A stretch of DNA of 9,063 bases from Planctomycetota bacterium. GTDB lineage: Bacteria; Planctomycetota; Phycisphaerae; WQYP01. Numbering within the stretch: position 1 is the first letter of the stretch; the number at the start of each line of letters is the position of its first letter. The position numbers and the translations under genes were made by a program. The notes below the pieces were generated by a model. It was not told where the DNA came from. It ran no database searches and was given only the letters and a program-made list of their open reading frames with translations. Below, piece by piece: positions 1-6,194 of the stretch. Location: positions 1 through 9,063 of the forward strand of contig JAJYGE010000555.1 of the NCBI GenBank assembly GCA_021785155.1, read 5' to 3'.

Positions 1-294
1 CGTCGCTGCCGAACGCAGCCACCGCAAGAGGACACTTCGACGTTTGCACACGCTGGGTCTGAACTTGAAGGACATGATAGTCTGCGATTGGAGTCACTTA
101 TAGCGTTGTAGTACTAACTCCTAACCCACAACTCCCAAATGCTGGCGGTGCCGCCGCGTTGCAGAAGCGGTCACAGGCCCCCGGACGCGGACTGTGGCAT
201 CAGGGTACCAGTCCCGGCAGGTTGGCAAGTGCTCTGTGGCCACAGGCCAATGGGCCTGCCAACACGCCTGCGGCTCCGGCCACGGCCACGGCCT
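1..294. other. Gene-free left edge with inverted repeats
   Basis: I see no supportable gene here. Two plus-strand frames are open from the window edge, to stops at 109-111 and 101-103. Either could be the last 33-36 residues of a gene lying to the left, but the two conflict and neither shows a recognisable motif. The right half (216-303), just past the 3' end of the leftmost M16 gene, is dense in GC-rich inverted repeats, listed separately. No T-tract terminator for the M16 genes was found. Confidence 0.5.
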
Positions 295-303
295 TTAGGC
301 CGT
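221..303. repeat. Cluster of inverted repeats downstream of the M16 gene pair
   Basis: Several perfect palindromic elements lie within 83 bases. GTTGGCA (221-227) pairs with TGCCAAC (257-263). CTGTGGCCACAG (234-245) is a perfect 12-bp palindrome. CAGGCC (243-248) and GGCCTG (253-258) flank a 4-base AATG loop. ACGGCC (288-293) and GGCCGT (298-303) flank a TTTA loop that overlaps the stop codon of the M16 gene. Some of these are mutually exclusive folds. There is no T tract, so this is not a standard intrinsic terminator. It could protect the 3' end of the M16 transcript or be a palindromic extragenic element. Confidence 0.5.
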
Positions 304-1518
304 CGGTCCCAGCGTGGTGGTGGTGATCGGATGAAATGGAAATTCCTGGATAACTTTCTTAATTGCCGCCCCGTTAACGCCTTCCAGCAGTTGTAAATCT
401 TCTTCCAGGGTTTTGTATTCCTGATTGTATATCCAACGCGAACAGATATTACGCATGCGGCCCAGCGGCAATTCACCTTGTAATACCGCGGCGGTGGCAA
501 TTTTATTTTTGCTGCGGGAAATTTCCTGATCGGTCAGGCCATGTTGGGCGATTTTTTGCAGTTCACCACCCAGAATTTCCGCTACCTGCGGCGCGCGTGC
601 CGGATCACAAGACGCATAGGCGAAAAAACTGCCCGTACCGTCATGTGGATAAAAGGAAAAATCCGCCTCGTCCGCCAATCCCGGCTCCACGAGTGCCCAA
701 TAAAACCGTGAACCGTCATGATCGCCAATCACGTCCGCGAGCACTTGCGCGGCATAGCGCCCATCATGTTGCGCGGAAGGACCGGGGCAGATCATGGCCA
801 CGTAATGGCGTTTGAGCTTGGAATCAACAATATGGCGCAAACCGCCCTTAAATTCCGCCTTCGGGTATTGTCGTTGCACATCCAGATGTTTCCATCCGCC
901 ACATTTTTGCTCCGACAATCGTACCAATTCATCAAAATCCATCTTGCCGGCCACCGCCAGCACCATATTGCCGGGACCATATCGGGCGTCAAAATACGTT
1001 TGCATCTGATCGCGGGTTAAGGCGGTAATGGATTGTTTGGTACCCAGCACGGAATGCGCCAGCGGATGATGGCGGAAATGATCTTCCATGACCGCCTCAT
1101 AAAGCACATGTCCGGGGCGATCCAGATATAACGCAATTTCCTCAAGTATGACTTTCTTTTCCATGTTAAAGTCTTCACCGCGCAGGGCCGGGCGCATCAT
1201 ATCCGCCAGCAGATCCAGAGCGGCCGGTAAAAATTCGGGAAGAATATGGGCCCAGTAGCAGGTCACTTCATTGCTGGTAAACGCATTGTTACGCGCGCCC
1301 ATGGCGTCAAATTCACGGTTCACATCCGCGCTGGAGCGACGGACGGTACCCTTGAACATCATGTGTTCGAGAAAATGCGATACGCCGAAAACCTCTCCGG
1401 ATTCATCACGCGCGCCGGTTTTCACCATAAATCCGATGGCCACGCTCTGCGCTTCGGGATTCATTTCGGCTACGATATCCATGCCGTTTGTTAACTGCGT
1501 GTGTTTGAACGTCACCAT
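295..1518 (-). CDS. M16 family zinc peptidase, catalytic subunit
   Basis: This 407-residue protein belongs to the M16 (pitrilysin/insulinase) metallopeptidases, close in length to the two-domain M16B subunits. The N-terminal domain has the inverted zinc motif HFLEH (H48, E51, H52). A further Glu in VILEEI (about E127) sits 74 residues later, as expected for the third zinc ligand. The text around it (HMMFKGT, NAFTSNEVT) is typical of active subunits. In the C-terminal domain the usual R-E-K-x-G-L-x-Y element is degenerate: residues 269-284 read GSRFYWALVEPGLADE, with V and D at the Arg and Tyr positions. It therefore appears to need a partner, and the adjacent upstream gene fits. The start is the ATG at 1518, because GGAGAGG lies 6 bases before it. 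An in-frame ATG at 1563 lacks such a site. No signal peptide is evident. The natural substrate cannot be predicted. Confidence 0.9.
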   Translation of the reverse strand: MVTFKHTQLTNGMDIVAEMNPEAQSVAIGFMVKTGARDESGEVFGVSHFLEHMMFKGTVRRSSADVNREFDAMGARNNAFTSNEVTCYWAHILPEFLPAALDLLADMMRPALRGEDFNMEKKVILEEIALYLDRPGHVLYEAVMEDHFRHHPLAHSVLGTKQSITALTRDQMQTYFDARYGPGNMVLAVAGKMDFDELVRLSEQKCGGWKHLDVQRQYPKAEFKGGLRHIVDSKLKRHYVAMICPGPSAQHDGRYAAQVLADVIGDHDGSRFYWALVEPGLADEADFSFYPHDGTGSFFAYASCDPARAPQVAEILGGELQKIAQHGLTDQEISRSKNKIATAAVLQGELPLGRMRNICSRWIYNQEYKTLEEDLQLLEGVNGAAIKKVIQEFPFHPITTTTLGPTA

Positions 1519-1557
1519 GTAAAACCTCTCCGGGATTATGCGACCGGGCGGGCAACG

Positions 1558-1575
1558 CGACAAAGCGTCTTGTCG
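1558..1575. repeat. Small intercistronic hairpin between the two M16 genes
   Basis: CGACAA (1558-1563) and TTGTCG (1570-1575) form a perfect 6-bp stem around a 6-base loop, inside the 76-base gap between the two M16 genes. It has no T tract. It may be an mRNA stability or processing element, or chance. Confidence 0.35.
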
Positions 1576-1594
1576 GTCCGGCCTCCATTGTTAC

Positions 1595-2866
1595 TTAACC
1601 AATCATATCCACCGGGACCGTCAGCGGGGCCGGCCCAATGGTAACCACCGTCAACTTGCCGGGCCGATGTGAATCCAGAAAGGCGTTAAGCCCTTTGAGA
1701 TCAACGCTTTCAATTCTGGCCCGCAATTCATCGAGCGTGCGGGGCCGACCATAATGATAAAAGTCATGGGCAATCGCCCCGGCCCGGGCGGCGGAACTTT
1801 CGCCATTCATAATCACCCGGGCCTTCATGCCTACCTGTGCGCGCTCGAGTTCATCCTGCTGGGCACCAAAGCTGAAGCGTTGCAGCTCGTGCAGAAATGA
1901 ATCCAGCGTTTTCTGGGCCCGCTCCGGCACTGTTCCGGCGTAGCCAAGAACCGCGCCGACATGTTTGAGGCTCATATATCCCGCACTGACGGCATAGCAC
2001 AAGCCCTGTTTTTCACGGATTTCCGAAAACAGCCGAGCACCCATGCCGCCGCTTAAAATATTCATCGCCAGTTGTAATATGATGCTTTCCGGATCAGACT
2101 CCGCAACGGCATCATACGCCAAGCCGATCTGCACCTGATTACTGGCCTGCTGTTCGTGCCACGCCCCACCCGCGGCCGCCTGTGTGGGCTGCCGCACCGG
2201 CTCCTGATCCCGCCAGGTGCCAAAATGCTTTTCGACCATATCCCGCACGGCGGCAAATTCCACCGCCCCGGCCACCGCCAGAATCGACCCACGCGCTGTG
2301 GAGCGGCTTTGGAAATCTTTCCGCAAACCAGCGGGTGTCAAATTTTTCAGATGTTCTTTTTTGCCGACAACGGGCCGGCCAAAGGGTTCCGGAAAATGAC
2401 GGGCTTTTATCAGCAGATTCAACTTTTGCGCCGGTTCATCTTCAATGGCATCCAATTGCTGCAAAGCCAGATCACGCGCGGGACCAAAGCCGGCCTCCGG
2501 CAGCATGGGGCGCAACAACATATCGCCATACACCGGCAATACCTGCGGAAGTTTGTCCGCCAGCATGGAGGCGCTGAACCGCATAAAAATCGTTTCAGCG
2601 CTGGTTGACCGCTGCACGCCCAGTGAATCCAGATAATCGGTGATCGCCCGATTATCTCTTTCCCCGGCACCGCGGGTTATCCAATCCGCCAGAACATTGG
2701 CACTACCCAAAGCCGCCGCCGGATCGGACGCGGCTCCCATCGGCGTAAGCAGGGTCAAAGCCGCGGAACGCACCCCCCGCATGGACTCCACCAATAACGT
2801 CAAGCCATTGGATAAAGTTGTTACATCCTGCCGGGTTTTTACGTCGGCGGTTTTTACCGTTGACAC
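1595..2866 (-). CDS. M16 family peptidase homologue, non-catalytic partner subunit
   Basis: This 423-residue protein has the M16B two-domain layout but no zinc site. Where active members read HxxEH, this one reads NVLAD (N57, A60, D61), so it should not cleave peptides alone. The C-terminal domain keeps the motif lost from its neighbour: GGMGARLFSEIREKQGLCYAV at about 273-293, with R284 and Y291 at the positions that bind substrate in M16B enzymes. The two proteins are therefore complementary, as in known heterodimeric M16B proteases such as the Sphingomonas SPH2681/SPH2682 pair and mitochondrial processing peptidase. The start is GTG at 2866, with AGGAG 6 bases upstream. An overlapping ATG two bases earlier is in another frame. 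It is the promoter-proximal gene of the pair and ends 76 bases before the catalytic gene, so co-transcription is likely. Confidence 0.9.
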   Translation of the reverse strand: MSTVKTADVKTRQDVTTLSNGLTLLVESMRGVRSAALTLLTPMGAASDPAAALGSANVLADWITRGAGERDNRAITDYLDSLGVQRSTSAETIFMRFSASMLADKLPQVLPVYGDMLLRPMLPEAGFGPARDLALQQLDAIEDEPAQKLNLLIKARHFPEPFGRPVVGKKEHLKNLTPAGLRKDFQSRSTARGSILAVAGAVEFAAVRDMVEKHFGTWRDQEPVRQPTQAAAGGAWHEQQASNQVQIGLAYDAVAESDPESIILQLAMNILSGGMGARLFSEIREKQGLCYAVSAGYMSLKHVGAVLGYAGTVPERAQKTLDSFLHELQRFSFGAQQDELERAQVGMKARVIMNGESSAARAGAIAHDFYHYGRPRTLDELRARIESVDLKGLNAFLDSHRPGKLTVVTIGPAPLTVPVDMIG

Positions 2867-2878
2867 ATCGGACTCCTG

Positions 2879-2930
2879 ATTGCCTGATATTCAGTGCCTC
2901 TTTTCAAAGGAGGCTTAATAAGCAGGCAAT
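2879..2930 (-). promoter_or_regulatory. Nested inverted repeat in the leader of the M16 gene pair
   Basis: ATTGCCTG (2879-2886) and CAGGCAAT (2923-2930) are perfect 8-bp arms. They enclose a second 5-bp stem, GCCTC (2896-2900) with GAGGC (2910-2914). The structure ends directly before the AGGAG ribosome binding site of the M16 gene starting at 2866. As RNA it could affect translation or stability. As DNA it could be an operator. If transcription begins near 2924, most of the outer 5' arm would be missing from the mRNA, which favours a DNA role or a start further upstream. Confidence 0.45.
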
Positions 2931-2959
2931 ACTTTAGGTTGCCATGGTCATTCCGTAAA
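2931..2959 (-). promoter_or_regulatory. Candidate sigma-70-type promoter for the M16 gene pair
   Basis: Read on the minus strand, TTTACG (2954-2959, 4/6 match to TTGACA) and TAAAGT (2931-2936, 4/6 match to TATAAT) are separated by exactly 17 bases. The expected start is near 2924, about 58 bases before the GTG. The -35 element lies inside a tandem direct repeat listed separately. The matches are modest, so this is a prediction. Confidence 0.4.
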
Positions 2960-2970
2960 GCATTCCGTAA
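2949..2970. repeat. Tandem 10-bp direct repeat CATTCCGTAA x2
   Basis: CATTCCGTAA occurs at 2949-2958 and again at 2961-2970, an exact repeat with a 12-base period. It overlaps the candidate -35 element of the M16 promoter. An exact adjacent 10-mer is unlikely by chance in a 179-base gap, so a binding site for a dimeric or tandemly bound regulator is the natural reading. Confidence 0.55.
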
Positions 2971-3045
2971 TCACCTTGGGCGGGGCGAAATCATATTCTG
3001 GCTGATATCAGGTGACGATTCGGTTTCGTTTTCATGGGCCAAGTG

Positions 3046-3999
3046 TCACAGCAAGCCGGAGCTGCGCATCCATTGGATGAACCGGTCCAGACCCTCTCGT
3101 ACCTGCACCTTGGGCTTATAGCCCAACTCAAGGCCAGCCTTGGTTATATCCGCATAGGTAATGGGAGGTTCAGAAACGGGGGCCGGAACATCGCGAATCC
3201 TCGCTTTTTTCCCCAGAATTTCCTCCAATGTTTTCACAAAATCAAGATTTTCAACCGGGTGCCCGCAACCAAGATTGTAAACACGATATCCCCGCGGCGA
3301 ATCCAGGGCCGCGATAAACCCATCGAGGATATCATCAATGTACGTCCAATCTCGTTTGAGGTGGCCACCCGCAAACAGGGTCAGTTCCTCACCGGCGGTT
3401 ATTTGCCGGGACCAATGCCATGGCATCATATCAGGACGACCGTGCGGACCATACACATTAAAAAAGCGGAGAATGGTCACCGGAAGGTTCCATACATGGT
3501 GGTGGCTATGAGCGAACAGCTCCATGGCTCTTTTGCTAGCCGGGTAGGGGGCCAGGGGACGATCCGCCGCGGCCGTTTCCGGAAAAGGCACCGGCGTGGA
3601 TTGACCATAAACCGATCCGGTGGAGGCCAGCAGGCAGTGCGGCCTGCCAATCTGCCGGGCCGCATCCAGCAGATTCAGTGTTCCCTGCACATTCACAGCG
3701 GCGTAAATCAGCGGGTTGGCCACGCTATAGCGCACCGAAGCCATGGCTCCAATATGGGCAATGGCTTGCGGGTTGTGATCCCGGCACAATGTAAGCAGTA
3801 AATCCGCATCACGCAGATCCCCTTCCACAAAGGAAAAGTTGGCTTGCGCGGTTAAATCCGCCAGATTCCGGCGTTTATGTTCCACCGGGTAGTAATCACT
3901 TAAATTGTCCAGGCCCACCACGCTGTTACCGCGCGCCAGCAGCCGCACCGCCAGGCGCGACGCAATAAATCCCGCCACGCCTGTTACGAAAACTTTCAT
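3046..3999 (-). CDS. NAD-dependent sugar-nucleotide epimerase, UDP-glucuronate 4-epimerase type
   Basis: This is an extended short-chain dehydrogenase/reductase of 317 residues, the usual length for the family. The N-terminal Rossmann motif is TGVAGFIAS (residues 6-14), with Ala in place of the third Gly. It also has a Ser/Thr region (LASTGSVYG, about 124-132) and the catalytic YxxxK (Y152, K156 in YPASK). Several stretches resemble UDP-glucuronate 4-epimerases: DNLSDYYPVEHKRRNL (about 31-46), RFFNVYGPHGRPDM (about 178-191) and RDWTYIDDI (about 216-224). The likely reaction is interconversion of UDP-glucuronate and UDP-galacturonate for surface polysaccharide, but exact specificity is not certain. 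Two ATGs stand side by side. AAAGGAG ends 4 bases before the one at 4002 and 7 bases before the one at 3999, so I chose 3999. The ribosome binding site starts just after the deoC stop, which implies co-transcription with deoC. Confidence 0.85.
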   Translation of the reverse strand: MKVFVTGVAGFIASRLAVRLLARGNSVVGLDNLSDYYPVEHKRRNLADLTAQANFSFVEGDLRDADLLLTLCRDHNPQAIAHIGAMASVRYSVANPLIYAAVNVQGTLNLLDAARQIGRPHCLLASTGSVYGQSTPVPFPETAAADRPLAPYPASKRAMELFAHSHHHVWNLPVTILRFFNVYGPHGRPDMMPWHWSRQITAGEELTLFAGGHLKRDWTYIDDILDGFIAALDSPRGYRVYNLGCGHPVENLDFVKTLEEILGKKARIRDVPAPVSEPPITYADITKAGLELGYKPKVQVREGLDRFIQWMRSSGLL

Positions 4000-4017
4000 C
4001 ATTGAACTCCTTTGCGA

Positions 4018-4725
4018 TTACAGCGGTAACTGATTTAATATTGCGACACTGGCGGAGCAACCAATCCGATCCGCCCCGGCGGCCAGCATCATCTGTGCTG
4101 TGGCCAGATCACGAATTCCGCCTGAAGCCTTAACGCGCAAGCCACCGGAATATTGTTTCAGCCACCGCACCGTCTGAACGCTCGCTCCGCCGGCGGGATG
4201 AAAACCGGTGCTGGTTTTAACAAAATGCGCACCCCCTTCGCGTGCCGCCTGACAGCCCATGGCAATCTGAGATTCTTCAAGAACCGCGGTTTCCAGAATG
4301 ACTTTAATAATTACATGTGGTGCTACGGTTTTAGCCGCCCCCGCAACGGATTGAACATCCCGCCGCGCCGCATCCAGATTTCCCGCCACAAGTGACGGAA
4401 TAAAGATCACCATATCAATTTCATCCGCCCCGGCTCTCGCACACTCGGCGGCCTCAAACGCTTTGGTCGCACCACATTGCGTGCCAAACGGGAATCCCAC
4501 CACCGCGCACGCGGCCACGCGGGAAGTGGTATGTTCCTGGGAACTTGCCGCCGCGTCATCAAGCATCGTGCGCACCAGACGGATCCAGCACGAATTAACG
4601 CACACCGCGGCAAAGCGGTATTGCAAAGCCTCCGCGGTTATGGCGCGCAGGTCCTTTTCGCCGGCCTGGGGCGTCAAAAGCGTGTGATCAATGTGGCGGG
4701 CAAATTGTAAGCGATCCAAAGTCAC
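4018..4725 (-). CDS. deoC: Deoxyribose-phosphate aldolase
   Basis: This enzyme cleaves 2-deoxyribose-5-phosphate to glyceraldehyde-3-phosphate and acetaldehyde, the last step of deoxynucleoside breakdown in the cytoplasm. With the start used here it is 235 residues, matching the short bacterial form. Hallmarks in order are IDHTLL (12-17), VCVN (41-44), AVVGFPFG (74-81), DEIDMV (101-106, D104), KVILET (141-146), FVKTSTGF (168-175, Schiff-base K170) and VKASGGIRD (198-206, K199). The full catalytic set is present. The start is uncertain. An in-frame ATG at 4764 has no ribosome binding site. GTG at 4725 has AGGA 9 bases upstream, and TTG at 4719 has another AGGA 8 bases upstream. Either internal start places IDHT near residue 10-12, as in Bacillus-type enzymes. 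It is the first gene of a likely two-gene unit with the downstream epimerase, an uncommon partner for deoC. Confidence 0.9.
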   Translation of the reverse strand: MTLDRLQFARHIDHTLLTPQAGEKDLRAITAEALQYRFAAVCVNSCWIRLVRTMLDDAAASSQEHTTSRVAACAVVGFPFGTQCGATKAFEAAECARAGADEIDMVIFIPSLVAGNLDAARRDVQSVAGAAKTVAPHVIIKVILETAVLEESQIAMGCQAAREGGAHFVKTSTGFHPAGGASVQTVRWLKQYSGGLRVKASGGIRDLATAQMMLAAGADRIGCSASVAILNQLPL

Positions 4726-4895
4726 GTTCCTGCATCCTGCCTGATAACGATAATAATGTAGCATGGATTTTGAAATGGGCGCACTATTGGTCCTTGTCGC
4801 CGAGCGTTTTCACCGGCGGGCGGCTTGCTTTTGCGTCGGAAAAACTACCGGCGTAAAGTCGCACACACCCGCCGGGCAGCGGCGCGCACATTTCA

Positions 4896-4925
4896 TTGTC
4901 CAATAGCCCGTAAAGAGGGTAGAAT
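4896..4925 (+). promoter_or_regulatory. Candidate promoter for fcl
   Basis: TTGTCC (4896-4901, 4/6) and TAGAAT (4920-4925, 5/6) are separated by 18 bases. The predicted start, about 7 bases downstream at 4932, coincides with the first base of a nested hairpin. This is a prediction from consensus matching only. Confidence 0.45.
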
Positions 4926-4931
4926 CAACCG

Positions 4932-4984
4932 CGCTTCGCCCGGCGTGGACAAATCACGCCGGTGCCAACGGCGAAGCGATTTTT
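4932..4984 (+). promoter_or_regulatory. Nested hairpin followed by a T run in the fcl 5' leader
   Basis: CGCTTCGCC (4932-4940) and GGCGAAGCG (4970-4978) form a perfect 9-bp outer stem. CGGCGTG (4941-4947) and CACGCCG (4955-4961) stack directly inside it as a 7-bp stem with a GACAAAT loop. An 8-base bulge, 4962-4969, lies on the 3' side. Then comes ATTTTT (4979-4984), only 2 bases before the GCGGAG ribosome binding site. The shape resembles a terminator or attenuator but is not a textbook one: the T run is short and follows an A. It matches no riboswitch class I recognise. Confidence 0.55.
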
Positions 4985-4998
4985 GCGGAGAACGCTTG

Positions 4999-5925
4999 AT
5001 GCGATATTTAATCACCGGTGGAGCGGGCTTTCTGGGGCGGTGTATTGTCCGCAAACTTACCACCAGCGGCGTTGCCTTGAGCGATATACATGTCTTGCGC
5101 AGCAAAGATTGCGATCTCACCCGTCAGGAGGCCACGGAAACCATGGTGGCGCGCATGAAGCCGGAGGTTATTTTACATCTCGCGGCACAGGTGGGGGGTA
5201 TTGGAGCCAACCGGGAAAATCCCGGGCGATATTTTTACGCCAATATGGCCATGGGATTGCACCTGATGGAGGCGGCGCGCGTCAACGCGGTGAAAAAATT
5301 TGTGCAGGTAGGCACGATTTGCGCCTATCCCAAATTCACACCCGTGCCGTTTAAGGAAACCGATTTATGGAATGGCTATCCCGAAGAAACCAACGCCCCG
5401 TATGGCATTGCCAAAAAGGCCCTGCTGACCATGTGCCAATCGTATCGTCAGCAGTATGGCCTCAATGCCATTTATCTGTTACCCGTGAATTTGTATGGTC
5501 CGGGGGATAATTTTGATCTGCAATCTTCCCACGTCATCCCGGCTTTAATTCGGAAATTCGTGGAAGCGCAGCGGGCGAACAGCGCGTTTATCACCGCCTG
5601 GGGAACCGGAAAAGCTTCGCGGGAATTTTTATATGTGGAAGATTGCGCGGAGGGAATCGTGGCCGCCATGGATCGTTATAATGCCCCCGATCCGGTGAAT
5701 CTGGGCGCGGGCCGGGAAATCACCATCCGTGAATTAACGGAACTCATTGCCCGGCTCTGTGAATTCAAAGGTGAAATCCGCTGGGATCCCAGCAAGCCCG
5801 ATGGTCAGCCACGCCGCTGTCTGGACACCACAGAGGCCAAAAAACATTTTGGCTTTGCGGCCCAAACCACGCTGGAAGATGGCTTGGCCAGAACCATTGC
5901 GTGGTATCGGGCCAACGCCCGGTAA
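4999..5925 (+). CDS. fcl: GDP-L-fucose synthase (GDP-4-keto-6-deoxymannose epimerase/reductase)
   Basis: This enzyme makes GDP-L-fucose from GDP-4-keto-6-deoxy-D-mannose with NADPH, by 3,5-epimerisation and then 4-reduction, to supply fucose for surface glycans. At 308 residues it is of family length. The Rossmann motif is GGAGFLG (7-13). Residues aligned by eye to the E. coli enzyme are all present: T106 (for Ser107) and C108 in GTICAYPK, Y135 and K139 in YGIAK, and H178 in SSHVIPAL. Family stretches include LAAQVGGIGANRENPGRYFY (61-80), NLYGPGDNFDLQSSHVIPAL (164-183) and WGTGKASREFLYVEDCAEGI (201-220). The ATG at 4999 has GGAG 8 bases upstream and starts directly on the Rossmann fold. The frame stays open upstream to 4825, but that part has no homology features. 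GDP-mannose 4,6-dehydratase, which supplies the substrate, is not in this window. Transcription is divergent from deoC. Confidence 0.93.
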   Translation: MRYLITGGAGFLGRCIVRKLTTSGVALSDIHVLRSKDCDLTRQEATETMVARMKPEVILHLAAQVGGIGANRENPGRYFYANMAMGLHLMEAARVNAVKKFVQVGTICAYPKFTPVPFKETDLWNGYPEETNAPYGIAKKALLTMCQSYRQQYGLNAIYLLPVNLYGPGDNFDLQSSHVIPALIRKFVEAQRANSAFITAWGTGKASREFLYVEDCAEGIVAAMDRYNAPDPVNLGAGREITIRELTELIARLCEFKGEIRWDPSKPDGQPRRCLDTTEAKKHFGFAAQTTLEDGLARTIAWYRANAR

Positions 5926-5971
5926 GGCATCGCAACAAGATAACGTGCGTAATTATGGCGCGTGACGCCTG

Positions 5972-5987
5972 GCGCGGCTTGTCGCGC
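5972..5987. repeat. Short GC inverted repeat after fcl
   Basis: GCGCG (5972-5976) and CGCGC (5983-5987) flank a 6-base loop, 47 bases after the fcl stop. There is no T tract, so it is at best a weak terminator candidate. Confidence 0.25.
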
Positions 5988-6045
5988 AGATTTCGGGCGT
6001 AAGAGAACGGCACCTTTTCCGGCGGTTATAAGCCATTGCATCGCA

Positions 6046-6168
6046 CTACTTTTGCCATAAGTACCAGGCACGGTCCCCCGTGCCGTTGAGCGTATGCAAC
6101 CTCCGGTACCGAAACCAGCCGAAGGCATCAGGGAAGATGCGTGCTACTTTTGCCGTAAGTGGCAGGCA
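6046..6168. repeat. Imperfect 25-base direct repeat pair flanking a hairpin
   Basis: Copy 1 (6046-6070) and copy 2 (6144-6168) both begin CTACTTTTGCC, continue with TAAGT and end in CAGGCA. They differ at 3 of 25 positions and start 98 bases apart. Overlapping the end of copy 1 is a perfect 7-bp hairpin, GGCACGG (6067-6073) with CCGTGCC (6078-6084), around a TCCC loop. Both lie in the convergent gap between fcl and pstB. This looks like a dispersed palindromic extragenic element or its remnants. Whether more copies exist elsewhere cannot be seen from this window. Confidence 0.6.
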
Positions 6169-6194
6169 AGCGGAGTTATAGATCCGCACCGGCG

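Noticed and set aside
1..111. Possible C-terminal end of a gene truncated by the window edge
   Set aside because: Two frames are open at once and neither has a recognisable motif, so it cannot be called.
139..396. 85-codon plus-strand open frame at the left edge
   Set aside because: It has an Arg/Pro-rich composition produced by the GC palindromes, overlaps the end of the M16 gene and has no ribosome binding site.
2156..2608. 150-codon plus-strand open frame
   Set aside because: It is antisense to the M16 partner gene and has no motif or suitable ribosome binding site.
3034..3801. 255-codon plus-strand open frame
   Set aside because: It lies antisense to the clear NAD-dependent epimerase, is rich in basic residues and has no family motif. 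It is a shadow frame.
4784..4906. CTATTGG / CCAATAG inverted pair between deoC and fcl
   Set aside because: A 7-bp match in about 230 bases is expected by chance, even though one copy overlaps the fcl -35.
4825..4998. N-terminal extension of the fcl protein
   Set aside because: The upstream codons are Arg-rich and cover the promoter and hairpin. The ATG at 4999 has a good ribosome binding site and starts on the Rossmann motif.
5805..6128. 107-codon minus-strand frame running through the fcl-pstB gap
   Set aside because: Half of it is antisense to fcl and the rest crosses the repeat elements. It has no coding features.
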